From NCBI GenBank assembly GCA_963738305.1, contig CAVTVU010000001.1, positions 248,001 through 312,000 on the forward strand: 64,000 nucleotides of DNA. Direction: 5' to 3'. Under the pieces are notes generated by a model. The model did not search any database, was not told the DNA's origin, and was given only the letters and a program-made list of their open reading frames with translations. A program made the position numbers and the translations under genes. Positions 25,841 through 33,229 of the stretch are shown in pieces (positions within the stretch are counted from its first letter, which is position 1; each line of letters opens with the position of its first letter). The DNA comes from JBBRHQ01 sp963738305. Its GTDB lineage: Bacteria > Actinomycetota > Thermoleophilia > Solirubrobacterales > 70-9.

Positions 25841-26640
25841 GGGCTGCGGCCTCCGAGCCCGCGCTCCCCCGAGACAAGCTTCACGGAGAGGAGGATCGCG
25901 CCGGCAACGGCGACCAGCACCGCGGAGAGCGCCAGCGCCGCGGTGAAGTCGGTGGCGAACCGGGCGAAGATCGCCAGCGGCGCCGTCTGTGTGACCCCTG
26001 GGAAGGAGCCGGCGAACATCAGGGTCGCTCCGAATTCCCCCAACGCCCGCCCCCAGGCGAGGGCGGTTCCCGAGGCGAGCCCGGGCCGGGCACTCGGCAC
26101 AGCGACGAAGAGGAAGGTCCGGGCCGGGCCGGCGCCGAGGGTGCGCGAGGCCTCCAGCCAGGACGGGTCGAGCGACTCGAAGGCGGCGATCGCCTGGCGC
26201 AGGTAGAAGGGCGCCGCGACGAAGGTCAGCGCGACGACCACTCCTGCCGTCTGGAAGACGAGCTCGATCCCGGCGGCACCGATCGCCCCACCGAGGATCC
26301 CGTTCGGGCCGAGTGCGGCGAGCAGTGCGATCCCTGCGACCGCGGGCGGGACGACCAGGGGAAGCTCGATCAGGGTGATCGCCAGCGAGCGGCCGCGGAA
26401 CCGCCTCGTTGACAACAGGTAGGCGGCCGGGGTGCCGACGACGAGGATGATCGCCAGCGCGATCAGGGAGGTGCGCAGGCTGAGCCAGAGCGCCTCGCGG
26501 GCGGCTGGCTCGGAGAGGCTGTCGAGCAGACGGCTCGGCCCGGTGTTCGTGAAGACCGCGACCAGCGGGAGGGTGAGGAAGGTGAGCGCCAGGGCGAGGG
26601 CTAGGACGCTGAGTACCCGGAATCCTGCCCCTGCCCTCAC
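25837..26640 (-). CDS. modB: Molybdate ABC transporter permease ModB
   Basis: Six-helix inner membrane permease of 267 residues. The cytoplasmic EAA loop that docks on ModC is 'EASRTLGAGPARTFLFVAVP', followed by 'ALAWGRALGEFGATLMFAGS', diagnostic for molybdate/sulfate permeases. Start overlaps modA by four bases and end overlaps modC by four, giving the operon modA-modB-modC. Intact. Confidence 0.95.
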   Translation of the reverse strand: MRAGAGFRVLSVLALALALTFLTLPLVAVFTNTGPSRLLDSLSEPAAREALWLSLRTSLIALAIILVVGTPAAYLLSTRRFRGRSLAITLIELPLVVPPAVAGIALLAALGPNGILGGAIGAAGIELVFQTAGVVVALTFVAAPFYLRQAIAAFESLDPSWLEASRTLGAGPARTFLFVAVPSARPGLASGTALAWGRALGEFGATLMFAGSFPGVTQTAPLAIFARFATDFTAALALSAVLVAVAGAILLSVKLVSGERGLGGRSP

Positions 26641-27416
26641 GGCGGCGGCAGGAAGCCGGCCTCGCGCAGTTCGGTCGCGCCTGCTCCCGGCGCGAAGAGG
26701 CCGGCGACGAATTTCCTCGCCAACCCCGGGTTCGGCGCGTCCTTGAGGATTGCCACCCCGTAGGCGGCATCGGGCTGCAGCGAAGCCGGGATAAGAATCG
26801 TCTTCAGCTGGTCCGCGGCGGCCTTGGCGTCGGTGATGTAGACAAAGCCCGCGTCCGCCGCTCCCTGGACCACCTTGCCGACGACCGCGGCGACCTCGGG
26901 CTCCTCGGAAACGACGTTGTCGAGGATCTCCTTGCGCTGGGCAGCCGGCCGCCGGTCGAGCACCTCGAGCGTGTAGGAGCCGACCGGGACGCTCTTGGCG
27001 CCGATCACGATCTTCGTGCCGGGCTTCGTGAGGTCGTCGATCGAGGTGATAACGCTGTCCTCGGGCACCGCGATCGTCAGCCGGTTGCCGGCGAAGATCT
27101 GCGGTTTCTCCACCAGGCCCTTCCTATAGAGCTGGTTCGGGTACTCGGTGTCGGCCGCGGCGAAGACGTCGGGCCGGGCGCCCTGCTCGATCTGGGCGGC
27201 GAGCGTCTCCGAGCCGGCGAAGGACTGCTTGATGTCGGCGTCGGAGAAGGACTTGGCGTACTCGACGAAGACGTCGCCGAGCGAGGAAGCGGCCGAGACG
27301 ACCAGCTTGCCGCCCCCGCCGCCCGAGCCCGTGGGGTCATCGCTTCCGCCGCAGCCGGCGAGCAGCGCGAGGATCGCGGCGGCGAGGACGGTGAGGATCG
27401 CCCCCTTCGCGATCAC
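26637..27416 (-). CDS. modA: Molybdate-binding lipoprotein ModA
   Basis: Extracellular substrate-binding protein. A lipoprotein signal ends at Cys22 ('ILALLAGCGGSDD'). The mature part shows the ModA pattern 'LVVSAASSLGDVFVEYAKSF', 'FAGSETLAAQIEQGARPDVF', 'DLTKPGTKIVIGAKSVPVGS' and 'GAADAGFVYITDAKAA'. The GTG start lies one base after the regulator gene's stop. Delivers molybdate to ModBC. Confidence 0.95.
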   Translation of the reverse strand: MIAKGAILTVLAAAILALLAGCGGSDDPTGSGGGGGKLVVSAASSLGDVFVEYAKSFSDADIKQSFAGSETLAAQIEQGARPDVFAAADTEYPNQLYRKGLVEKPQIFAGNRLTIAVPEDSVITSIDDLTKPGTKIVIGAKSVPVGSYTLEVLDRRPAAQRKEILDNVVSEEPEVAAVVGKVVQGAADAGFVYITDAKAAADQLKTILIPASLQPDAAYGVAILKDAPNPGLARKFVAGLFAPGAGATELREAGFLPPP

Positions 27417-27417
27417 C

Positions 27418-27804
27418 TCAATTGCCCCTCTCGACCATCACAGAGGTCGCCTTCACCGTGGCCGTCGCCTCGACTCCCTCGGCGAGGCCGAGCTCCTCCG
27501 CGGCATCACGGGTGATCGCAGCGGTGACCCGGTGCGGGCCGGCCTCGATCTCGACCAGGGCCATCACCCCGTCGACCTCGACCGAGCGGACCACGCCGGG
27601 GAACCGGTTCCGCGCCGAAAACGCGTCGCCGGTCGTATGCCGCGCCGGCGCCGAGCTCAGCCGCTCGATCTCCGAGGCGGGAACCCGGCGGCGGTTGCTC
27701 TCGTCCCGAGTCGTGCGCAGCTTCCCGGAGCGGTCCCAGCGTCGCAGGGTGTCGGCGCTCACTCCCAGCGCCTTGGCCGCCTCGCCGATCGAGAGATCGC
27801 CCAT
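27418..27804 (-). CDS. MerR-type HTH with TOBE/Mop domain: molybdate-responsive regulator
   Basis: Residues about 3-50 are an excisionase/MerR-like helix-turn-helix ('LSIGEAAKALGVSADTLRRW' then DRSGKL); residues 60-128 are a single Mop/TOBE domain ('RNRFPGVVRSVEVDGVMALV') that binds molybdate in ModE, ModC and Mop proteins. It is thus functionally ModE-like though the DNA-binding domain differs from enterobacterial ModE. I use the ATG at 27804; another ATG lies at 27816. First gene of the modABC transcript and probably self-regulated through the adjacent inverted repeat. Confidence 0.85.
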   Translation of the reverse strand: MGDLSIGEAAKALGVSADTLRRWDRSGKLRTTRDESNRRRVPASEIERLSSAPARHTTGDAFSARNRFPGVVRSVEVDGVMALVEIEAGPHRVTAAITRDAAEELGLAEGVEATATVKATSVMVERGN

Positions 27805-27827
27805 TTGCCTAAGCATTACATAGGCAA
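27805..27827. promoter_or_regulatory. Perfect 7-bp inverted repeat at the regulator start
   Basis: TTGCCTA (27805-27811), 9-base spacer, TAGGCAA (27821-27827), immediately upstream of the regulator ATG at 27804. Good candidate for its own operator. The minus strand within it reads TATGTAAT, a possible -10. Confidence 0.55.
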
Positions 27828-27842
27828 GCGAGGGGCCGCACG

Positions 27843-27895
27843 GCCGAACGCGAGGTTAGGTCCGGATATCGGCCCTGATGTGCAGTTCGGCCCGG
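27843..27895 (+). repeat. 53-nt dispersed hairpin element, copy C
   Basis: Starts GCCGAACGCGAGGTTAGG and ends TGCAGTTCGGCCCGG. Outer arms GGCCGAAC/GTTCGGCC pair perfectly; the inner hairpin is GGTCCG...CGGCCC with one mismatch. Located between the regulator and moaA, in direct orientation with copy B. Confidence 0.72.
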
Positions 27896-27907
27896 CGGAG
27901 CAGCGCC

Positions 27908-28906
27908 TCAGCCGCCGATCGCGCTCATCGTCCGCGGCGGCTGGCGGAAGCCCGGCTCGCCGACGTGGTGCTTCAGCTCCTTGCGCCAGACCGCGTCGCG
28001 GATCAGCTGCTCGAGCTCGGAGTCGTCGGCACCCTCGCGCACGGGCTCGCGCAGGTCGGTCTCGTGCAGCGAGAAGAGGCAGGTGCGCAGCTTGCCCTCC
28101 GCGGTGAGGCGGACCCGGTTGCAATCGGCGCAGAAAGGCTCGGAAACCGGGTTGATGAAGCCGATCTCACCGCGGCCGTCGCGGAAACGGAAGACCCGCG
28201 CGGTCGCCGAGGGCTCGCGCGGCAGCTCCTCGAGCGGGTGGACGGCGTCGATCATCGCCCGCAGCTCCTCGCCGGTGAGCACCGAGTCGGGCGTCCAGGC
28301 GTGGTCGCCGTCGAGCGGCATGAACTCGATGAAGCGCACCTGGAACGCCGTGGAGCGGGCGAACTCGGCGAAGCGGATCGCCTCGCCCTCGGTGAAGCCG
28401 CGCATCGCCACCGCGTTCACCTTCACCGGCTGGACCTGAGGGAAGGCGGCGATCGCGCTCGAGCCCGCGCAGCACCTGGTCGAGCGCGTCGCGGCGGGTG
28501 ATCTGGAAGAAGCGGTCGCGCGCCAGCGAGTCGATCGAGACGTTGACCCGGTCGATCCCGGCATCGACCAGCGCCGCCGGCGTCGCGCTCGAGCAGGTAG
28601 CCGTTGGTCGTCAGCGAGAGGTCGCGGATCCCCTCGATCGCGGCGAGCATCGCGACCAGCCGGGGGAAGTCGCGGCGCACCAGGGGCTCGCCTCCGGTCA
28701 GCCGCACCTCCTCGATCCCGATCGAGATGAAGATCGCCGACCAGGCGCTCGATCTCCTCGAAGCTGAGGATCTCGGCGCGCTCGAGCCACGGGATCCCCT
28801 CGGCCGGCATGCAGTACTGGCAGCGGAAGTTGCAGCGGTCGGTCACCGAAACCCTCAGGTCGGAGATCCGGCGCCCATGGCCGTCAGTGAGCAGATCCGC
28901 GCTCAT
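27908..28906 (-). CDS. moaA: GTP 3',8-cyclase MoaA (frameshifted)
   Basis: Radical-SAM enzyme starting molybdenum cofactor synthesis from GTP. The N-terminal SAM cluster is C25, C29, C32 ('TDRCNFRCQYCMPAEG'), the second cluster 'FCADCNRVRLTAEGKLRTC', and the chain ends with the essential Gly-Gly ('MSAIGG'). Frame changes near 28740, 28580 and 28455 interrupt the barrel, but 'VRLTGGEPLVRRDFPRL' and 'LTTNGYLLE' are conserved between them, so sequence error is likely. Placed downstream of the antiporter and upstream of the regulator-modABC block. Confidence 0.9.
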   Translation of the reverse strand: MSADLLTDGHGRRISDLRVSVTDRCNFRCQYCMPAEGIPWLERAEILSFEEIERLVGDLHLDRDRGGAADRRRAPGAPRLPPAGRDARRDRGDPRPLADDQRLPARARRRRRWSMPGSTGSTSRSTRWRATASSRSPAATRSTRCCAGSSAIAAFPQVQPVKVNAVAMRGFTEGEAIRFAEFARSTAFQVRFIEFMPLDGDHAWTPDSVLTGEELRAMIDAVHPLEELPREPSATARVFRFRDGRGEIGFINPVSEPFCADCNRVRLTAEGKLRTCLFSLHETDLREPVREGADDSELEQLIRDAVWRKELKHHVGEPGFRQPPRTMSAIGG

Positions 28907-28925
28907 CCCTTGACAATTCTGGCGT

Positions 28926-28937
28926 ATCGCATGCGAT
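28926..28937. promoter_or_regulatory. 12-bp perfect palindrome upstream of moaA
   Basis: ATCGCATGCGAT, 20 bases before the moaA start. Possible operator; no second copy was noticed in the window. Confidence 0.3.
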
Positions 28938-28948
28938 TCCTCGGCGCC

Positions 28949-28987
28949 GGGACCTTTCAGCCGCCAATATCGCGGTTGAGAGGTCCC
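28949..28987. terminator. Long hairpin between the antiporter gene and moaA
   Basis: 15-base arms (28949-28963 and 28973-28987) around a 9-base loop; on the plus strand all 15 positions pair, two of them as G-U. On the minus strand two mismatches remain. It starts 14 bases past the antiporter stop, so it can end that transcript, or lie in the moaA leader. Confidence 0.45.
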
Positions 28988-29000
28988 AGGTCGGAGGGGG

Positions 29001-30245
29001 TCAGCCGAGCTCGGCGGAGGCGGCGGCGGGCTCGCCCTCGACCTCGAGCAGCCCGAGCCGATCCGCGAGCCGCGCCGCCGGCAGCGCCTGCAGCAGCAGG
29101 GTGAGGATGATCGCGAGGGCGACAACGCTGGCGTAAAGGTCGACGTGGGGGACGCCGAGACCGGCGAGGACACCGACCAGCGCCGCGGGCACGACCCCGG
29201 TCTCGCGGGTCCAGCAGAGGAAGGCCAGCTCCTGCTTGGTCCATTTGCCCCCCTTATCGGGGACTACGCACGTCAACACGGTCAGGGGGCGGGCGAGCAG
29301 TAGCAGGACCGCCACCACCGCCAGCGCCGGCAGCAGGTTCTCCCCGAGCTTGTCGAAGGGGATGTTGGCGCCGAGCACGATGAAGACGAAGAAGGTGACC
29401 AGGTCGGCGGTGTTGAAGGCGAACTGGCGCATCTCTCGCTCGTGCTCGGAGTGCATCGCCAGGCCGAGCTGCTCCATGTTGCCGACGATCAGTCCGGCCA
29501 GAAAGGACCCCAGGTAGCCGCTGCCGCCGGCCGAGTCCAGCGAGAAATAGCTGATCGTCACCACCATCAGCACCGCCGCCGCCGACGACTCACGCCATAT
29601 CCCGGTCCGCCGGCTCGAGATCGTCGCCGCCAGCAGCACCCCGGCGACGATTCCGAGCACGGTGCTGATCGCCAGGTTTCCAACGAAATCCTCCGCCGGC
29701 GTCGCGATGGATGAGTCGCCGCTGATCAACACTCCGGCAAAGGCCAGCGCCAGGACCGCCCCGGTTGGATCGTTGAAAGCGGATTCGGCGACCACGGTCT
29801 GGGCCAGCTTCGGCCTGAGACGGGAGCGGATGAACAGCGGGATGAGGATCGCCGGGTCGGTGGGCGCCAGCACCGCGCCCATCAGGAGGGCGGCGGTCCA
29901 GGAAAGCCCGAACGCGAAATGGGCGGCGGTGCCGGTCACCAGGGCTGTGAGAATCACGCCCGGAACGACCAGCATGCCGAGCCCGACCCAGACGCGGCGC
30001 AGCACCTTCACCGACAGGTTGAGGCCTCCGTAGAAGAGGATGAGCGAGACGCCCAGGGTGAAGATCAGCTGGGCGCCGGTCGAGCGCAGCGGAACGTCGA
30101 CCACATCGAGCGCCGATGGACCGAGCAGGGCGCCGACCGCGACCAGCAGGAGGATCTCGGGCACGCGCAGGAGGCTGGCAAGGAAGCGTGCGGCCAGCGC
30201 CCCGCTGAGCAGCAGGCTCAGGGTCAGCAGGACGTCCTGGGTCAC
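29001..30245 (-). CDS. Cation/proton antiporter (potassium/proton antiporter type, CPA family)
   Basis: A 414-residue membrane protein with about 12 helices: 'LLVAVGALLGPSALDVVDV', 'GVSLILFYGGLNLSVKVLRR', 'LLMGAVLAPTDPAILIPLFI' and 'VAESAFNDPTGAVLALAFAG'. The last two carry the ion-binding region typical of NhaP/CvrA-like exchangers; no C-terminal TrkA-C domain is attached. Either Na+/H+ or K+/H+ exchange is possible; CvrA-like K+/H+ seems likelier. Its start overlaps the end of the sensor-like gene by four bases. Confidence 0.85.
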   Translation of the reverse strand: MTQDVLLTLSLLLSGALAARFLASLLRVPEILLLVAVGALLGPSALDVVDVPLRSTGAQLIFTLGVSLILFYGGLNLSVKVLRRVWVGLGMLVVPGVILTALVTGTAAHFAFGLSWTAALLMGAVLAPTDPAILIPLFIRSRLRPKLAQTVVAESAFNDPTGAVLALAFAGVLISGDSSIATPAEDFVGNLAISTVLGIVAGVLLAATISSRRTGIWRESSAAAVLMVVTISYFSLDSAGGSGYLGSFLAGLIVGNMEQLGLAMHSEHEREMRQFAFNTADLVTFFVFIVLGANIPFDKLGENLLPALAVVAVLLLLARPLTVLTCVVPDKGGKWTKQELAFLCWTRETGVVPAALVGVLAGLGVPHVDLYASVVALAIILTLLLQALPAARLADRLGLLEVEGEPAAASAELG

Positions 30246-30916
30246 GTCGACTCGCTGCCGTCCGCCACCTCGCCGCGGGAGCGGCGTTCTCCCTCCAGAG
30301 CCATCCGAGCAACGTCATTGGCGGTGACCAGCAGGAGGACGACCACCAGCGCGGCCCCGAGCGCCACTGCGATCAGCCGCTTGCGTGCAGTGTCGCGAGC
30401 GTCGTCAGCTGCCTGCCGGGCGGCCTCGGCCCGCCCGGTCTCCAGCGAGGCGAGGCGCTCGGCAGTTGCCGCCATCGCCTTGAAGCGAACGATCTCAGGA
30501 TCGAGGAAGATCCTTCTCGTCACCTCGGGCCGGCCCTGCTGGAGGGCATTGAAGGCAACTCTGTCGAGCGCCATGAAACCCCGAAACTCCCGATCGAGGC
30601 TGTTGAGGAGATTCTGCTCGGCGGGGATGCTGAGCGATTCCGCTGCGCTTCGGAGATCGCGTCGCAGAGTGGCGACCGACCGCAGGAAGATCGGCCGGGA
30701 GCGGCCGTTGTCATAGCCGTACGCGGTCTGCCAGCCGTTCATGTCCGTGACGGCGAACTTGATCTCGCGGGCGACGCGCTCATCCGTCGCCCTCTCGCCC
30801 GCTTGGTCGAAGCGATCGCCCATCTCGGACATCCCGTGCAGCGCCACCGCGGTCGTCGCCAGGGGCCCGAGGATCGTCAGCACGATCGCCGCGTAGAGCT
30901 TCGCCCTGATGCTCAA
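30242..30916 (-). CDS. Two-helix membrane protein with extracytoplasmic four-helix-bundle sensor domain
   Basis: Residues 7-30 and about 180-200 are membrane helices; between them lies a 140-residue helical domain like the 4HB ligand-binding domain of chemoreceptors ('MNGWQTAYGYDNGRSRPIF'). No HAMP, kinase or methyl-accepting signalling domain follows; the cytoplasmic tail is only about 25 residues. It is translationally coupled to the antiporter (four-base overlap), so it may sense for, or be a subunit of, that transporter. No function is established. Confidence 0.6.
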   Translation of the reverse strand: MSIRAKLYAAIVLTILGPLATTAVALHGMSEMGDRFDQAGERATDERVAREIKFAVTDMNGWQTAYGYDNGRSRPIFLRSVATLRRDLRSAAESLSIPAEQNLLNSLDREFRGFMALDRVAFNALQQGRPEVTRRIFLDPEIVRFKAMAATAERLASLETGRAEAARQAADDARDTARKRLIAVALGAALVVVLLLVTANDVARMALEGERRSRGEVADGSEST

Positions 30917-30966
30917 AGCGCCACCCCACCCACCGATTCGCGGCTGCGAATAGGATTGCGGCGGCG

Positions 30967-31182
30967 ATGATCCTCTTCGTCCTCACCGGCCAGGCTCCAC
31001 CGATCCTGCTGGTGACGCTTGTGCTGATGGCCTACCTGGCCGGTTACGAGCTGGCCAAGGAGGCCGACCTCCCATTCATGATCAAGGCTTGGTGGGTTCT
31101 GTTCGTGCTGCTGTTCAACATCCTCGGCTTTGGCATCTTCTGGATCTGGCTGGCGGCCCGCCGCCGGCGGCGACACGCTTAG
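30967..31182 (+). CDS. Small two-helix membrane protein (71 aa)
   Basis: Two transmembrane segments (about residues 10-30 and 40-62) ending in a run of arginines ('WIWLAARRRRRHA'). The second half, 'AWWVLFVLLFNILGFGIFWI', resembles PLDc_N-type small membrane domains. Convergent with the PucR-type regulator (gap 9 bases). Function unknown. Confidence 0.5.
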   Translation: MILFVLTGQAPPILLVTLVLMAYLAGYELAKEADLPFMIKAWWVLFVLLFNILGFGIFWIWLAARRRRRHA

Positions 31183-31191
31183 GTTCATCCC

Positions 31192-33012
31192 CTAGTCCTT
31201 CTCGGCGCGGAGGTTGTGGAGCCGGACAAGCTTCAGCGCCAACTCCAGGGAGAGGAGATCCTCGCTGTCGATATCGAGATCCGCGACCTGCTCGATCCGC
31301 TCGAGCCTCTGGCGGACCGTGTTGGGGTGCACGTAAAGGGCGCGTGCGCTGGCGGTGACGGACCCCCGGTCGGCGAGGAACTGCTCCAGGGTCTCGACCA
31401 GTCGGGAGCCGCGGCGCTGGTCGTAGGAGATCAGCTCCTGGACCGATTGGCGGTAGCGGTCGCGCGGGGCGTCATCGAGCTCGAGGTGGACGAGATAGCG
31501 ATACGCGCCGAGCTGCTCGTATGAGACGGCGCCCCCGTTTGCCGCCAGTGAGCGCCCGATCCGCGCCGCGTCACCCGCTTCCCGCATGCGGCGCCGGGCG
31601 CTTGTCGGTCCGCGGTCAACGTCACTGAGCCCCGCCACCAAACCCTCCTCGCGTGCGAGGGAGTCGCAAGCGGACCGCAGCTGCTCCACCGTGACGGTGC
31701 GGTCCGCGGGAAGCGAGGCGAGAGCGCGCACGCGGTCATGGCGCAGCTCGAGGAAGGTCCTCAGGCTCAGCCGCCGCAGCTGAGCCTCGAGCCGGCCCGC
31801 CACCTCGGGGCGTCCCGGGAAGCCGTCCGACGCCCCGGGGGCAGGCTCGAGGTGGAGGAAGACATGGGGACGGGAGAGGTCACACCCCGCATCCCGGGCC
31901 TTCGCCTCTCCCGCCTCGACAGACCCCGCGGCGAGCGCATCGAACATGTCCTTGACGAGGTTCTCAGCGGTGAGGCGCTCGATCAGCTCCGCCTTCTTCA
32001 GGCCGACCGCCGTCTGGTTGGCCACCGCCCCCAGCAGCTCTCCGTCCTCCTCGGTGAACTGGCGCCCATGAGCGAGGCAGCAGAGGATCCCCATCTGCTC
32101 ATCGCCGGCGACCAACGGCGCGACCAGCAGGGCGTTCTCGTCAACCCCGGGCCAGAGCTCGTGCGCCACTCGACGGCGCCCCCCGCCCCGCCCGTTCGCC
32201 CGCCGCATCAGGTCGAGAACCAGCCCCGCGCCGCCCGGTCGCGGGCTGGGCGCGGGCGCATCCACCGGCTCGCCGCCGGCCAGGACGAGCTCATCGGACT
32301 CGATGTCGAGCCGGTATATCTGGCAGGCGTCGGCATCCAGCAGCTCGCGGGCTCCGCGGGTCACCACCTCGTAGAGATCGTCGCGCCCGCCGACCGCGGC
32401 CAGAGCCTGGCTCAGGCCGGTGAGGGTGGTCAGCGCCTGCACCCGCCGATGCGTCTCCTCATAGAGCTGGGCATTCTCGATCGCGCCGGCGACGAGAGAA
32501 GCGGTGTGGACGAGGAAGTTGAGCACCTCGTCGTCGAACTCGCGGGGGGCGGCGGTGTGGAGCACGGCAACCCCGATCACGTCTCCGGACTTGGCGAGGA
32601 TCGGCACCGCAACCATGGACTGGAAGCGCTCCTCCTCGAGCTCGGGCACGTACTTCATCCGCGGATCCGCCATCGCGTTCTCCGGGATGAACTCGGGGGT
32701 CTTGGTGCGGGCGACCCAGCCGGCGAGGCCCTCGTCGACGCCGAAGCCGAGCCTGCCGACGAAGCGCGAGTAGCGAGGAGAGGCGGCCCTGAGGATCAGC
32801 CGGTCGCCCTCGAGGAAGTAGATGAACGCGGCGTGGCAGCGGGTCGCCTCGGTGGCGATATCGACGATGGCGCCGAGGACCCGATCGAGGTCGAGCGAGG
32901 AGGAGACGGTCTTGATGACCGCATAGAGGGTCTCGTTTTCCTGCTGGGCGCGGCGAAGCTCATCGCCGTCCTCGACGGCCGGCCGTACCGTCTCCACCGA
33001 TTGCAGCGCCAA
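31192..33012 (-). CDS. GAF-domain PucR/CdaR-type transcriptional regulator
   Basis: A 606-residue one-component regulator: an N-terminal helix, a GAF domain (about residues 35-180, 'CHAAFIYFLEGDRLILRAAS'), a second GAF-like domain (about 200-350), a central CdaR/GGDEF-like segment and the C-terminal PucR helix-turn-helix ('FLADRGSVTASARALYVHPN', TVRQRLERIEQV). I place the start at the TTG at 33012, six bases after GGAGGAGGGG; the longer reading would pass through the intergenic region. PucR proteins activate purine or nitrogen-catabolic genes; here it is divergent from the ammonium-transporter operon, its likely target. Confidence 0.85.
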   Translation of the reverse strand: MALQSVETVRPAVEDGDELRRAQQENETLYAVIKTVSSSLDLDRVLGAIVDIATEATRCHAAFIYFLEGDRLILRAASPRYSRFVGRLGFGVDEGLAGWVARTKTPEFIPENAMADPRMKYVPELEEERFQSMVAVPILAKSGDVIGVAVLHTAAPREFDDEVLNFLVHTASLVAGAIENAQLYEETHRRVQALTTLTGLSQALAAVGGRDDLYEVVTRGARELLDADACQIYRLDIESDELVLAGGEPVDAPAPSPRPGGAGLVLDLMRRANGRGGGRRRVAHELWPGVDENALLVAPLVAGDEQMGILCCLAHGRQFTEEDGELLGAVANQTAVGLKKAELIERLTAENLVKDMFDALAAGSVEAGEAKARDAGCDLSRPHVFLHLEPAPGASDGFPGRPEVAGRLEAQLRRLSLRTFLELRHDRVRALASLPADRTVTVEQLRSACDSLAREEGLVAGLSDVDRGPTSARRRMREAGDAARIGRSLAANGGAVSYEQLGAYRYLVHLELDDAPRDRYRQSVQELISYDQRRGSRLVETLEQFLADRGSVTASARALYVHPNTVRQRLERIEQVADLDIDSEDLLSLELALKLVRLHNLRAEKD

Positions 33013-33090
33013 TGGCCCCTCCTCCGAGTTCTGGGACTGGAGCGGCCATCGTATCCCGCCTGAGGCGGAACACAAATGTGGGGAACGCAC

Positions 33091-33143
33091 GCCCGCAACC
33101 GTGCAAGTGTGTGTGGATTGCCCATTGTGTGGGCCTTGCGGGC
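33091..33143. promoter_or_regulatory. Divergent control region of the PucR-type gene and amt
   Basis: The 217-base gap (33013-33229) contains an inverted pair GCCCGCAA (33091-33098) and TTGCGGGC (33136-33143), with GTGTGG direct repeats between them. Candidate operator for the divergent regulator. A strong ribosome site AGGAGGG precedes the amt ATG. Confidence 0.4.
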
Positions 33144-33229
33144 ATGGAAATGTTGGCGCCGTTGGTGGCAAGCGAAACCAATTGCACTGCCATGGCGGCC
33201 GCACCCGGCACGGGGGCGAGGAGGGATAG

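Noticed and set aside
27843..27895. Copy C as a Moco or other known riboswitch
   Set aside because: Also present at 7.7 kb and 22.5 kb in unrelated contexts and on either strand relative to genes; not placed as a leader of moaA.
31738..33063. 441-codon plus-strand frame
   Set aside because: Antisense shadow of the regulator; no motif.
33013..33204. 64-residue extension of the PucR-type regulator
   Set aside because: Would occupy the divergent control region; TTG at 33012 has a strong GGAGGAGGGG site.
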